Positions 41,900-50,140 of a stretch of DNA of 64,000 nt are shown one piece after another; the stretch's first letter is position 1, and the number at the start of each line of letters is the position of its first letter. Location: the NCBI GenBank assembly GCA_011390955.1, contig JAABRM010000007.1:62001-126000 (forward strand), read 5' to 3'. The notes beneath the pieces are model-generated. The model was not told the origin of the DNA, ran no database searches, and saw only the letters and a program-made list of their open reading frames with translations. Position numbers and translations under genes: made by a program. This DNA is from Oscillatoriales cyanobacterium (GTDB taxonomy: Bacteria > Cyanobacteriota > Cyanobacteriia > Cyanobacteriales > Laspinemataceae).

Positions 41900-42406
41900 C
41901 TATCTTCTATCTGCTGCCTCTAAACGCTTTCCCAGAATTACTACATCTCTTTCCACCCCATCCAACTCTGCCACCTGGGGTAAATGACCCCAACGTTCAA
42001 AGCCGAATTTCTCAAACAACCTCAAAGAAGCTTGATTATGGCCAAAAATAAACCCTAATAAAGTTTTCAAACCCAGTTGAGGAGATTGGCTAATCCCATA
42101 AGCGAGTAATTCCTGACCAATGCCTTGATGTTGCGCTTCAGTAGCCACATAAATGCTGACTTCTGCGGTTGGGTGAAAAGCCGGTCTACCATAAAATGCT
42201 TGAAAACTCAGCCAACCAATGACTAGATCGTCCTTCACTTTTACGAAAATCGGATATTTCTGAGGATTATGCGCCAAAAACCAATCTCGACGGGATGCAA
42301 CGGATACGGGAGTGAGATCCGCTGTGGCCATTCTTTCGGGAATACTGGCATTATAAATGTTCACAATTGTCGGTAAATCGGATTCTGTTGCTAATCTAAT
42401 GGTCAT
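41900..42406 (-). CDS. GNAT N-acetyltransferase, phosphinothricin-acetyltransferase-like
   Basis: 168 residues. IRLATESDLPTIVNIYNASI at the start, AEVSIYVATEAQHQGIGQELL for the acetyl-CoA pyrophosphate loop (QHQGIG) and NQASLRLFEKFGFERWG at the end are typical of the PAT/Bar subgroup, which acetylates small amines such as phosphinothricin or methionine sulfone. Stand-alone gene, divergent from psbA at 42629. Confidence 0.88.
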   Translation of the reverse strand: MTIRLATESDLPTIVNIYNASIPERMATADLTPVSVASRRDWFLAHNPQKYPIFVKVKDDLVIGWLSFQAFYGRPAFHPTAEVSIYVATEAQHQGIGQELLAYGISQSPQLGLKTLLGFIFGHNQASLRLFEKFGFERWGHLPQVAELDGVERDVVILGKRLEAADRR

Positions 42407-42552
42407 AAACTGCCATCCGGGTTTAAATCGGTGATTACCATATCAGAAGTGAGGGCTATTTCAAACCCAGACCAATAGGGAATCAATTGCCTCTCTTCAC
42501 ACTGATAAGCCACGCTTATGACACTGATTAAAATAAATATTTATTAAACCCC

Positions 42553-42581
42553 TTTACAAAGCTTAACAATCCGGTTAATAT
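42553..42581 (+). promoter_or_regulatory. Sigma-70-type promoter of standard psbA copy 1
   Basis: TTTACA (42553-42558), 17-nt spacer, TAATAT (42576-42581). The same promoter and about 50 nt of leader are conserved before copy 2 (45508-45536). The start of transcription would be near 42588, giving a 40-nt leader. Confidence 0.8.
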
Positions 42582-42628
42582 AAAAACATCATCCGAACAT
42601 TGAAAACTACATAGCACTCATAAAGCAC

Positions 42629-43711
42629 ATGACTACTACTCTGCAACAACGCGAAAGCGCTTCTCTGTGGCAGCGCTTCTGCTCCTGGGTCACAAGCACC
42701 GACAACCGCATTTATGTGGGCTGGTTCGGCGTCCTGATGATCCCCACCCTGCTGACCGCAACTATCTGCTACATCATTGCTTTCGTCGCTGCTCCTCCAG
42801 TGGACATCGACGGGATCCGCGAACCTGTGGCTGGTTCCTTACTGTTAGGCAACAACATCATCTCTGGTGCGGTTGTTCCTTCCAGCAATGCGATCGGTCT
42901 GCACTTCTACCCCATTTGGGAAGCGGCTTCTCTCGATGAGTGGCTGTACAATGGCGGCCCATATCAGTTAGTGATTTTCCACTTCCTGATCGGCATCTTC
43001 TGCTACATGGGTCGTGAGTGGGAATTGTCCTACCGCTTAGGTATGCGTCCTTGGATCTGCGTCGCTTACAGCGCTCCCGTAGCTGCTGCTAGTGCCGTGT
43101 TCCTGATCTACCCCATCGGTCAAGGTTCTTTCTCCGATGGTATGCCTCTGGGTATCTCTGGAACCTTCAACTTTATGTTGGTGTTCCAAGCTGAGCACAA
43201 TATCCTGATGCACCCCTTCCACATGTTGGGTGTAGCCGGTGTGTTCGGTGGCGCTTTGTTCTCCGCCATGCACGGTTCTTTGGTGACTTCTTCTTTGGTG
43301 CGTGAAACCACCGAAGTGGAAAGCCAAAACTATGGTTACAAGTTTGGTCAAGAGGAAGAAACCTACAACATCGTTGCCGCTCACGGTTACTTTGGTCGTC
43401 TGATCTTCCAATACGCTTCCTTCAACAACAGCCGCTCTCTGCACTTCTTCTTGGGTGCATGGCCGGTGATTGGGATCTGGTTCACCGCTCTGGGCGTGTC
43501 CACTATGGCCTTCAACCTGAACGGTTTCAACTTCAACCAATCTATTGTTGACTCTCAAGGTCGCACCATCAACACCTGGGCCGACGTGATCAACCGCGCT
43601 AACCTGGGTATGGAAGTAATGCACGAGCGTAATGCTCACAACTTCCCCTTGGATTTGGCTGCTGGTGAAGCTGCTCCTGTGGCTTTGAGTGCGCCTCAAA
43701 TCAACGGCTAA
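42629..43711 (+). CDS. psbA: Photosystem II D1 protein, standard type, copy 1
   Basis: 360 residues, canonical oxygen-evolving D1 of the thylakoid photosystem II core. All Mn4Ca ligands are present: Asp170, Glu189, His332, Glu333, His337, Asp342 and Ala344 before the cleaved C-terminal extension. TyrZ161, His190 and QB-site Ser264 are intact. Glu130 marks the high-light-type isoform. Nearly identical to copy 2 at 45584; the protein differs only by Ala/Thr in the last residues (LSAPQING here). Terminator at 43741. Confidence 0.98.
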   Translation: MTTTLQQRESASLWQRFCSWVTSTDNRIYVGWFGVLMIPTLLTATICYIIAFVAAPPVDIDGIREPVAGSLLLGNNIISGAVVPSSNAIGLHFYPIWEAASLDEWLYNGGPYQLVIFHFLIGIFCYMGREWELSYRLGMRPWICVAYSAPVAAASAVFLIYPIGQGSFSDGMPLGISGTFNFMLVFQAEHNILMHPFHMLGVAGVFGGALFSAMHGSLVTSSLVRETTEVESQNYGYKFGQEEETYNIVAAHGYFGRLIFQYASFNNSRSLHFFLGAWPVIGIWFTALGVSTMAFNLNGFNFNQSIVDSQGRTINTWADVINRANLGMEVMHERNAHNFPLDLAAGEAAPVALSAPQING

Positions 43712-43740
43712 TTCTTAGCTAATTTAACTAAATAAATAAA

Positions 43741-43771
43741 AAAAGCGTCTCCTCCGGGAGGCGCTTTTTTG
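43741..43771 (+). terminator. psbA copy 1 terminator
   Basis: AAAAGCGTCTCC, 4-nt loop, GGAGGCGCTTTTTT: a GC-rich hairpin with one wobble pair and a T-run, 30 nt after the stop. Confidence 0.88.
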
Positions 43772-43859
43772 TTTGGGTCAAGCCTACAAAAGCTCTATCA
43801 AGCCAACGTAGTGTTTGAATCGAGCGAGTGAAACAATTGTGCTAGTGTGTTTTTGATAC

Positions 43860-44360
43860 CTATGCTTCTCTAGCCTGGTTTATTCGGTCTTCAAGCTGTT
43901 CTCCAGTCAACATATACTGATTCAAGAAATAGTTTTTCCATGTATTCAGAACCCCTTCGACTAACTCAAGAGCATAAAAAGAACGGTTGTCATTTAAGTG
44001 AATTGTTATGCTTTCTTCTCCCTTGCCGAAAGGGCCTTTACCCAACCTACCATGACCAAAACCTGTAGCTGAATTTGCTGAGGAGGTGATAGGTGGGCGA
44101 CGACGACGATCAGGATCCAATCTGAAGTGCTTGTACCCTGTTGCAATTTCTTGGCATATCTTGAGCCATTGGTCGTTATAGAGATCTTGAACGTTATTAG
44201 GCAACGATCGATCGTTTTTGACCCAATCAATCATAGACCAAGCTGTGACGACGAAATTAAACAGCCGATCGCTGGTAACTTTCTCATCTAATAAATCGGC
44301 ATCGCGCTGTAATTTACAAAACATATCGAGAACGGAATTAAAGTTTAATGTCAGGGACAT
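43860..44360 (-). CDS. Hypothetical protein between the psbA copies
   Basis: 166 residues, soluble, mostly helical (SVLDMFCKLQRDADLLDE, FNFVVTAWSMIDWVKND, then WLKICQEIATGYKHFRLD). The pattern resembles small HEPN-like or phage-linked hypothetical proteins; the conserved-looking ATGYKHF could be a HEPN-type helix, but the RxxxxH motif is not clear. Family not recognised. It lies in the segment of toxin-antitoxin genes between the two psbA copies. Confidence 0.55.
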   Translation of the reverse strand: MSLTLNFNSVLDMFCKLQRDADLLDEKVTSDRLFNFVVTAWSMIDWVKNDRSLPNNVQDLYNDQWLKICQEIATGYKHFRLDPDRRRRPPITSSANSATGFGHGRLGKGPFGKGEESITIHLNDNRSFYALELVEGVLNTWKNYFLNQYMLTGEQLEDRINQAREA

Positions 44361-44553
44361 AATTTTATCATCATTTTAATTGGTACATTTACATTATAGC
44401 ATTTTCCGTTTTATGCTGAATACAGCGGCGATAGTTACATTTATTTTTGCTAAAAAATCACCAGCAACATTAATTTTTTTGATTTGGTTAAAATTATTTT
44501 TTATTCATAGTCAAACAAACCTTAATTTAAATTGGACGTTAAAAGTATTAAAA

Positions 44554-45072
44554 TCACAAACCAAGTAAAGCATGGACATCCTTAATTGCGATCGTTAATA
44601 TCATCGAATCAATGGGTGAGGCAGTAAATCCACAATCCTCATAAAATTGTTTTGCTGATTCAGAAATCGCGTGGACAAGAATTGCTCTAATTCCGGCAAT
44701 TTCCGCCGCATTTAAAGTCCGCAAAATCGCATCTCGGAGTAAACCCCGTCCAATTCCTTGTCCTTGCCAATTGCGATCGACTGCCAGTCTACCAATTACC
44801 ATCACGGGAATTGGATCGGGCATATTTCGGCGCACTCGACCCGTGGCGATCGTTTGTGCCACTGCCCCATTTGCCAGACAATAATATGCAATGACTACAT
44901 TTCCCGCACAGACAACGTAAGTGCGCGAAGCTCCCTCTAATTCATTTTTTAAAGCCCGCTTTTTCAGCCAGTCATTTAGCTGACTGTCACCGGAATCAAA
45001 GTTATCAATTTGATGAAATGAATTGAGCTTTTCTGGGGGGGTCAGCTTGTTGGGTTCTTGATTTAATCCCAC
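44554..45072 (-). CDS. GNAT toxin, TacT/AtaT-like
   Basis: 172 residues. FDSGDSQLNDWLKKRALKNE, TYVVCAGNVVIAYYCLANGAV, the acetyl-CoA loop RNWQGQGIGRGLL and a C-terminal AKQFYEDCGFTASP with the likely catalytic Tyr are typical of TacT-like toxins, which acetylate aminoacyl-tRNA to stop translation. It overlaps the 3' end of the DUF1778 antitoxin gene by 10 nt, the usual arrangement. Confidence 0.88.
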   Translation of the reverse strand: MGLNQEPNKLTPPEKLNSFHQIDNFDSGDSQLNDWLKKRALKNELEGASRTYVVCAGNVVIAYYCLANGAVAQTIATGRVRRNMPDPIPVMVIGRLAVDRNWQGQGIGRGLLRDAILRTLNAAEIAGIRAILVHAISESAKQFYEDCGFTASPIDSMILTIAIKDVHALLGL

Positions 45073-45359
45073 GGTGACTTCGTTGTTAACAATTTTTGTA
45101 ATTTATCATTTTTGACCGTTGGTGTATCCAGCCGAGCTAAAAATTGCTGAAATCTCTCTTCATCTAACCCAAAAAAACATTGATATAAAATAACTTCTTG
45201 GGCTTTCTGGTAGGCTGATTCAAGCATGAACTCCGAGCGGTTTTTCCCCTGGATTTTAGCGGCGCGATCGATTAAATCTCGTTGATTTTGTTTCGCTCGG
45301 ATGTTGATGGTAACGTCACGAGTCTGACCGGGTTGTGTTTCAAATTCTGAGGCTGACAT
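45063..45359 (-). CDS. DUF1778 antitoxin, TacA-like
   Basis: 98 residues. Ribbon-helix-helix start (VTINIRAKQNQRDLIDRAAK, then GKNRSEFMLESA) and a C-terminal toxin-binding tail around ERFQQFLARLD are typical of DUF1778 antitoxins, which neutralise GNAT toxins and repress their own promoter. First gene of the pair with the toxin at 44554. Confidence 0.88.
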   Translation of the reverse strand: MSASEFETQPGQTRDVTINIRAKQNQRDLIDRAAKIQGKNRSEFMLESAYQKAQEVILYQCFFGLDEERFQQFLARLDTPTVKNDKLQKLLTTKSPWD

Positions 45360-45507
45360 ACTGTCACCTGTTGACTAACAAAGGTGTATCTCTACTAAGA
45401 TAACGCTTTGTATTTACATTGTCAACACACAAGGGGGTTGGCAAAAATAACCCCAGATGAATAAGTCAGGCTTATCTCCGTAATCAGAAATGCTCGTGTT
45501 AAAACCC

Positions 45508-45536
45508 TTTACAAAGCTTAACAATCGGATTAATAT
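45508..45536 (+). promoter_or_regulatory. Sigma-70-type promoter of standard psbA copy 2
   Basis: TTTACA (45508-45513), 17-nt spacer, TAATAT (45531-45536), same leader as copy 1 up to the ATG. Homology with copy 1 starts at about the -35 box, so the duplicated block includes the promoter. Confidence 0.8.
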
Positions 45537-45583
45537 AAAAACATCATCCGAACATTGAAAACTACATAGCACTCATAAAGCAC

Positions 45584-46666
45584 ATGACTACTACTCTGCA
45601 ACAACGCGAAAGCGCTTCTCTGTGGCAGCGCTTCTGCTCCTGGGTCACAAGCACCGACAACCGCATTTATGTGGGCTGGTTCGGCGTCCTGATGATCCCC
45701 ACCCTGCTGACCGCAACTATCTGCTACATCATTGCTTTCGTCGCTGCTCCTCCAGTGGACATCGACGGGATCCGCGAACCTGTGGCTGGTTCCTTACTGT
45801 TAGGCAACAACATCATCTCTGGTGCGGTTGTTCCTTCCAGCAATGCGATCGGTCTGCACTTCTACCCCATTTGGGAAGCGGCTTCTCTCGATGAGTGGCT
45901 GTACAATGGCGGCCCATATCAGTTAGTGATTTTCCACTTCCTGATCGGCATCTTCTGCTACATGGGTCGTGAGTGGGAATTGTCCTACCGCTTAGGTATG
46001 CGTCCTTGGATCTGCGTCGCTTACAGCGCTCCCGTAGCTGCTGCTAGTGCCGTGTTCCTGATCTACCCCATCGGTCAAGGTTCTTTCTCCGATGGTATGC
46101 CTCTGGGTATCTCTGGAACCTTCAACTTTATGTTGGTGTTCCAAGCTGAGCACAATATCCTGATGCACCCCTTCCACATGTTGGGTGTAGCCGGTGTGTT
46201 CGGTGGCGCTTTGTTCTCCGCCATGCACGGTTCTTTGGTGACTTCTTCTTTGGTGCGTGAAACCACCGAAGTGGAAAGCCAAAACTATGGTTACAAGTTT
46301 GGTCAAGAGGAAGAAACCTACAACATCGTTGCCGCTCACGGTTACTTTGGTCGTCTGATCTTCCAATACGCTTCCTTCAACAACAGCCGCTCTCTGCACT
46401 TCTTCTTGGGTGCATGGCCGGTGATTGGGATTTGGTTCACCGCTCTGGGCGTGTCCACTATGGCCTTCAACCTGAACGGTTTCAACTTCAACCAATCTAT
46501 CGTTGACTCTCAAGGTCGCACCATCAACACCTGGGCCGACGTGATCAACCGCGCTAACTTGGGTATGGAAGTCATGCACGAGCGCAACGCTCACAACTTC
46601 CCCTTAGATTTGGCGGCTGGCGAAGCTGCTCCTGTGGCTTTGAGTACACCTCAAATCAACGGCTAA
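45584..46666 (+). CDS. psbA: Photosystem II D1 protein, standard type, copy 2
   Basis: 360 residues, identical to copy 1 except for LSTPQING at the C-terminus. The DNA is identical for most of the gene; differences cluster in the last 250 nt, and the 3' flanks differ, which points to ongoing gene conversion of the 5' part. All water-oxidation ligands and Glu130 are present. Multiple high-light psbA copies support fast D1 turnover. Confidence 0.98.
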   Translation: MTTTLQQRESASLWQRFCSWVTSTDNRIYVGWFGVLMIPTLLTATICYIIAFVAAPPVDIDGIREPVAGSLLLGNNIISGAVVPSSNAIGLHFYPIWEAASLDEWLYNGGPYQLVIFHFLIGIFCYMGREWELSYRLGMRPWICVAYSAPVAAASAVFLIYPIGQGSFSDGMPLGISGTFNFMLVFQAEHNILMHPFHMLGVAGVFGGALFSAMHGSLVTSSLVRETTEVESQNYGYKFGQEEETYNIVAAHGYFGRLIFQYASFNNSRSLHFFLGAWPVIGIWFTALGVSTMAFNLNGFNFNQSIVDSQGRTINTWADVINRANLGMEVMHERNAHNFPLDLAAGEAAPVALSTPQING

Positions 46667-46687
46667 TTAAGAGCTAAAACTGAATAA

Positions 46688-46720
46688 AAAAAACGCTCTC
46701 CTGAAAAGGGGGGCGTTTTT
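46688..46720 (+). terminator. psbA copy 2 terminator
   Basis: AAAAACGCTCTCC, TGAAAA loop, GGGGGGCGTTTTTT; 22 nt after the stop. The same hairpin sequence follows the psbA fragment at 49437-49471. Confidence 0.88.
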
Positions 46721-46748
46721 TGTTGTTTAGATATTGTGAAGGGCTATT

Positions 46749-46819
46749 TTTACCACAAAGACACGAAGGACACAAAGGAAATCAAGAATCATCTTTGTGT
46801 TCTTTGTGTCTTTGTGGTT
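46749..46819. repeat. Long imperfect hairpin with ACACAAAG units
   Basis: TTACCACAAAGACACGAAGG on the left pairs with CTTTGTGTCTTTGTGGTTA on the right, with nested GGACACAAAG/CTTTGTGTTC arms. It is a roughly 70-nt palindromic repeat unit between psbA copy 2 and the HicB genes. Confidence 0.7.
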
Positions 46820-46917
46820 ATTACAATTTCAGGCGATCGTTATAGCTGGTCAAGATGGCAGTGATGCTAAAATTTATTTGCAGAACTGAAAAAAATTGCA
46901 GAAGAGGAGGCAGGAGA

Positions 46918-47142
46918 ATGAACTACACGGTGATTATTCAATGGTCACAAGAAGATGAATGTTTTGTGGTATTTCTCCCTGAATTTGAAGATGTTATGCA
47001 ACCTGTCACTCATGGCGAGTCTTATGAAGCGGCGATAACTATCAATCAAGAAGTCATAGACTTATTGATTGATAGTTATCGCGAAGAAGGAAAACCTTTA
47101 CCAGGGATGAAGAATTTAGACCAGTTAATCAAAGCTGCATAA
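46918..47142 (+). CDS. HicB-like antitoxin, orphan
   Basis: 74 residues. The ATG at 46918 is preferred because of the strong GAGGAGGCAGGAG before it. YTVIIQWSQEDECFVVFLPEF is the HicB partial-RNase-H-like sheet, then GESYEAAITINQEVIDLLID. It lies 18 bp before a second hicB and the hicA toxin gene, so three genes form one unit with two HicB-type proteins. Confidence 0.82.
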   Translation: MNYTVIIQWSQEDECFVVFLPEFEDVMQPVTHGESYEAAITINQEVIDLLIDSYREEGKPLPGMKNLDQLIKAA

Positions 47143-47160
47143 GTAAAAGGAGAAAACAGC

Positions 47161-47388
47161 ATGAAACGAGTTCAGCAATTTACTGCGATTATTGAGCGTG
47201 AAGGGGATGGTTATGTATCATTATGTCCAGAATTGGATATTGCCAGTCAAGGGGATTCTGTTGAAGACGCAAAAAATAATTTGATTGAAGCATTAGAGTT
47301 GTTTTTTGAAGTGGCCGATCCTTCGGAAATAGAGAATCGCTTACATACAGAAGTTTTTATAACTAGATTGGAGGTTGCTGTTGCGTAA
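47161..47388 (+). CDS. hicB: HicB antitoxin
   Basis: 75 residues. FTAIIEREGDGYVSLCPELDIASQGDSVEDAKNNL (read as two adjoining motifs) is the full HicB core; the GDSVEDAxxNLxEAL helix is intact. No separate DNA-binding domain. It overlaps the toxin gene by 14 nt, and is partner of HicA at 47375. Confidence 0.9.
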   Translation: MKRVQQFTAIIEREGDGYVSLCPELDIASQGDSVEDAKNNLIEALELFFEVADPSEIENRLHTEVFITRLEVAVA

Positions 47389-47602
47389 TATTCGAGTTTT
47401 GTCCGGGCGAGAAGTCTGTAAAATTTTGGCAGCACATGACTTTGTAGAAGTACGACAACGGGGTAGTCATATCACCATGCAACTTAAAATTGAAGCAACC
47501 ACTATCACCCTGCCTGTCCCCAACCATACAGAAGTAAAGATGACGTGGCAATCCATTATTCGCCAATCAGGATTGCCACGTCATCTTTTTGAGGAAACCT
47601 GA
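47375..47602 (+). CDS. hicA: HicA mRNA interferase toxin
   Basis: 75 residues with a TTG start (47375 or 47381; no ATG is available). LSGREVCKILAAHDFVEVRQ, RGSHITMQL with the catalytic His and VPNHTEVKMTWQSIIRQSGL match HicA, a double-stranded-RNA-binding-like toxin that cleaves mRNA. Gene order here is hicB then hicA, the less common order outside cyanobacteria. Confidence 0.9.
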   Translation: MLLRNIRVLSGREVCKILAAHDFVEVRQRGSHITMQLKIEATTITLPVPNHTEVKMTWQSIIRQSGLPRHLFEET

Positions 47603-47747
47603 TGAAAGCTGGTGTCTGCTAAAAAATCTATTTTACGGTGGGATAGTTGGATTTTAAATGGATGTACTGTTTAGGCACTTAGATGGGGATATTATCCCTT
47701 GAGGGCAGGCGGGAGGGACGTCTGCCCTACGTTTATACCAATCGCAC

Positions 47748-48965
47748 TTAACCGAGGAAAATAGTACCGTCGTTGGCAGGTTGAGCGAAGACGGCGCTCT
47801 CAACCTGACTCAGGGGCGCTGTAATTCCTTCCACCACAGCCACTAAGTCCCGGGTAGAATCGTTTCTGTAGATAGCTAAATTGCTGCCGGTTACTTCTTG
47901 CGTGAAGTCATTAATACTGCCAGCCACCTCGATGACATCGACTCCCTGCTCGAAGTTGCGGATCTGAGCGTAGTCGCTGTCTCCTTGACCCAAATACAGC
48001 TGTACCGCATTAGGCGTTGAAGGAGTGATGTAAGCGGCAGTAGAGAAATTGTCAGGGCCAGTCGCACCGATGAGAGTGTCAATTTCTCCTGTGCCAGTTC
48101 CGATGATTGCCGTATCGTAAGGATCGGAACTGACAACTTCATAGGGAGTCCCGTACAAATATCTTGCCTGACCAAAGCCGGTAATCGTGTCATTCCCCGT
48201 GGTGCCAACAAATGTAGCAGTGCGGTTTTCATATTGGCCATAACGGACAAAGTGTTCGTAGCCATACTTGAATTTGCCCTGCTCCACTGCCGCCTTGACA
48301 TCTGGATAGGATTCTAGGTAATCCGTCTCGGCGAAATTATTCACAGCGCCCAGGTAGAAAGTACCGCTCCCTGCCGCCTCATCAACAAAGGCTCGCTTGA
48401 ACTGAGTCAGGGGCGCTGTCACCCCTTCCAGCACTGCCACCAAGTCTCCGGAGCTTTTTTGATAAATGGATAGATTTCCATCTGCTACCTCTTGGGTGTA
48501 GTCCGCTGGCGTCCCCGCTAGCTCAAGGCTATCTTCGGCAAATCCAAAATTTTTAATCAGAGCGTAGTCGCTGTTCCCCTGACCTACATAAAACTGTACG
48601 GCAGTGGGAATTGACGCTGATGTATAAGCTGCCAGCGCATAATTATCTGGACCTTCGGCACCGACAAGGGTGTCTATTTCGCCCGTCCCCGTCCCGATTA
48701 CCGCGTAATCGTAAGGGTCGGCACTGACGAATTCGTAAGAAGTTGGGTAAAAAAATCGAGCTTGGCCAAACCCACGAATTAGGTCATTGCCAGCCGTGCC
48801 GCTGAAAGTGGGAATGCGATTCTCAAATTGGCCAAATTGTATCAAGTGATCGAGTCCCGACTCAAAAAGTCCTGCATCTACTGCTTCCTTCACATCAGGA
48901 TTGAAGGCCAAATAATCTGCTTCATCGAAGAACGGATAAATTTCGCTATAGGAAGGTTCGGCCAT
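47748..48965 (-). CDS. Two-repeat secreted-type protein (hemolysin-type calcium-binding-like)
   Basis: 405 residues made of two homologous halves of about 200 residues. Each half starts with a DYLAFNPDVKEAVDAGLF/DYLESYPDVKAAVEQGKF helix pair, then LIQFGQFENR/FVRYGQYENR, a GTAGNDLI/GTTGNDTI Ca-loop-like motif, GTGTGEIDTLxGA and a final TFYLG/TIFLG. The PDV...G...HF..YGQ.E.R motif is common in cyanobacterial type I-secreted proteins. No classical signal peptide, consistent with type I secretion; export genes are not nearby. Confidence 0.7.
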   Translation of the reverse strand: MAEPSYSEIYPFFDEADYLAFNPDVKEAVDAGLFESGLDHLIQFGQFENRIPTFSGTAGNDLIRGFGQARFFYPTSYEFVSADPYDYAVIGTGTGEIDTLVGAEGPDNYALAAYTSASIPTAVQFYVGQGNSDYALIKNFGFAEDSLELAGTPADYTQEVADGNLSIYQKSSGDLVAVLEGVTAPLTQFKRAFVDEAAGSGTFYLGAVNNFAETDYLESYPDVKAAVEQGKFKYGYEHFVRYGQYENRTATFVGTTGNDTITGFGQARYLYGTPYEVVSSDPYDTAIIGTGTGEIDTLIGATGPDNFSTAAYITPSTPNAVQLYLGQGDSDYAQIRNFEQGVDVIEVAGSINDFTQEVTGSNLAIYRNDSTRDLVAVVEGITAPLSQVESAVFAQPANDGTIFLG

Positions 48966-49179
48966 GTTTTAGATATCCTTTACTGATTTGTTAACTGTTA
49001 CTCAACACCGATCAGCTTACCGGCAACAGAAGCCTTCAAGAATGCCCGATGACTATATATAATAAAGTTATATATATATATATAATTATAATTATTCCTT
49101 ATAACAAGCGATATTGGGAACGGACATTAATGGCATGGGGCAGCGGGCGATAAGGTTTGGATGCGATCGGGTTCCATTG

Positions 49180-49409
49180 TCCACGCTCTGGGTGTTTCTA
49201 CGATGGCCTTCAACCTGAACGGTTTCAACTTTAACCAGTCGATCGTTGATTCTCAAGGTCGCGTTATCAATACCTGGGCTGACGCGATCGACCGCGCTAA
49301 CCTGGGTATGGAAGTAATGCACGAGCGCAACGCTCACAACTTCCCCTTAGATTTGGCAGCCGGTGAGTCCGCTCCTGTGGCTTTGAGTACACCTCAAATC
49401 AACGGCTAA
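49180..49409 (+). pseudogene. psbA 3' fragment (last ~76 codons)
   Basis: From about 49180 the frame matches standard D1 from near residue 285 to the end: [20 protein letters not shown] through [19 protein letters not shown] and PQING. Upstream sequence to 49160 is unrelated, so no start or promoter is present. The 3' flank is a mosaic: the first 32 nt after the stop match copy 1, and the terminator matches copy 2. The coding part is little decayed, so this is a recent or conversion-maintained fragment. Confidence 0.92.
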
Positions 49410-49436
49410 TTCTTAGCTAATTTAACTAAATAAATA

Positions 49437-49471
49437 AAAAAACGCTCTCCTGAAAAGGGGGGCGTTTTTTT
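49437..49471 (+). terminator. psbA-type terminator after the fragment
   Basis: AAAAAAACGCTCTCC, TGAAAA loop, GGGGGGCGTTTTTTT, as after psbA copy 2. Confidence 0.85.
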
Positions 49472-49591
49472 GCGTTTCTTGTTATGCTGCGGTAAACTAG
49501 CTGATAAAAGTTCCAAAAGCCTTGCCGAATATTTCCGGCTAGAGCAACATCTTTGAGCGAATTAAAACATCGCCGAGAGGAAGCCTAAAAA

Positions 49592-49856
49592 GTGGTCGCG
49601 AAAAAGCGGAAAATTCTGGATAAGGTTCTGGCAGGTTCAAAAAATATCAAGTTTAGTGAAATGGTGACGCTGATTGAAGCTTTCGGGTTTAGCTTGGAAA
49701 GAATCAGTGGTAGTCATCACATTTTTACTCATCCCCAAGTTACGGAAATTGTTAACATTCAAACAGGACAAAGGCGAGGTGACACCTTATCAAGTGCGTC
49801 AATTTTTATCGATAATTGAAGAGTACAATCTGATGATGGAGCAGGATGAATTATGA
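49592..49856 (+). pseudogene. hicA toxin gene with a +1 frameshift
   Basis: The first frame (GTG 49592) gives KILDKVLAGSKNIKFSEM, LIEAFGFSLERISGSHHIF with the catalytic GSHH, then TEIVNIQ. The expected continuation (QDKGEVTPYQVRQFLSIIEE, then YNLMMEQDEL) is in the next frame and stops at 49856. One extra base near 49762 restores the frame if removed. The intact hicB partner begins at 49853, overlapping the original stop by 4 nt. Confidence 0.8.
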
Positions 49857-50077
49857 AAGACTATCACATCAATATTTTCTACAGTGAGGAAGATGAAGGT
49901 TATATTGCTGATATTCCTGACTTAAAATACTGCTCTGCATTTGGTGAAACCCCCGAAACAGCTTTGCGCGAGGTACAAATTGCTAAAGAAGCATGGTTGT
50001 CAGCGGCTTCGGCTGCGGGTAAAGCAATTCCTCAACCTAAATATCGACCGATTATTTATCAGCTACAACAGAGGTAG
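49853..50077 (+). CDS. hicB: HicB antitoxin beside the broken hicA
   Basis: 74 residues. YHINIFYSEEDEGYIADIPD, then YCSAFGETPETALREVQIAKEAWL, the HicB core with the usual P-x-L-x-C/GxT-P-E-T-A-L helix. It keeps an intact frame while the toxin gene is frameshifted, as expected when the antitoxin is retained after toxin loss. Confidence 0.88.
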   Translation: MKDYHINIFYSEEDEGYIADIPDLKYCSAFGETPETALREVQIAKEAWLSAASAAGKAIPQPKYRPIIYQLQQR

Positions 50078-50140
50078 CGAAGACTACGCAACTACTAGCT
50101 AGATGTGTTACGGTTTTCATTTTCTGGAGTTTGACTGGGA

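Noticed and set aside
43037-43699. Long antisense frames inside both psbA genes (also 45992-46594)
   Set aside because: They mirror the biased codon use of psbA; identical in both copies because the genes are, not because the antisense frame is selected.
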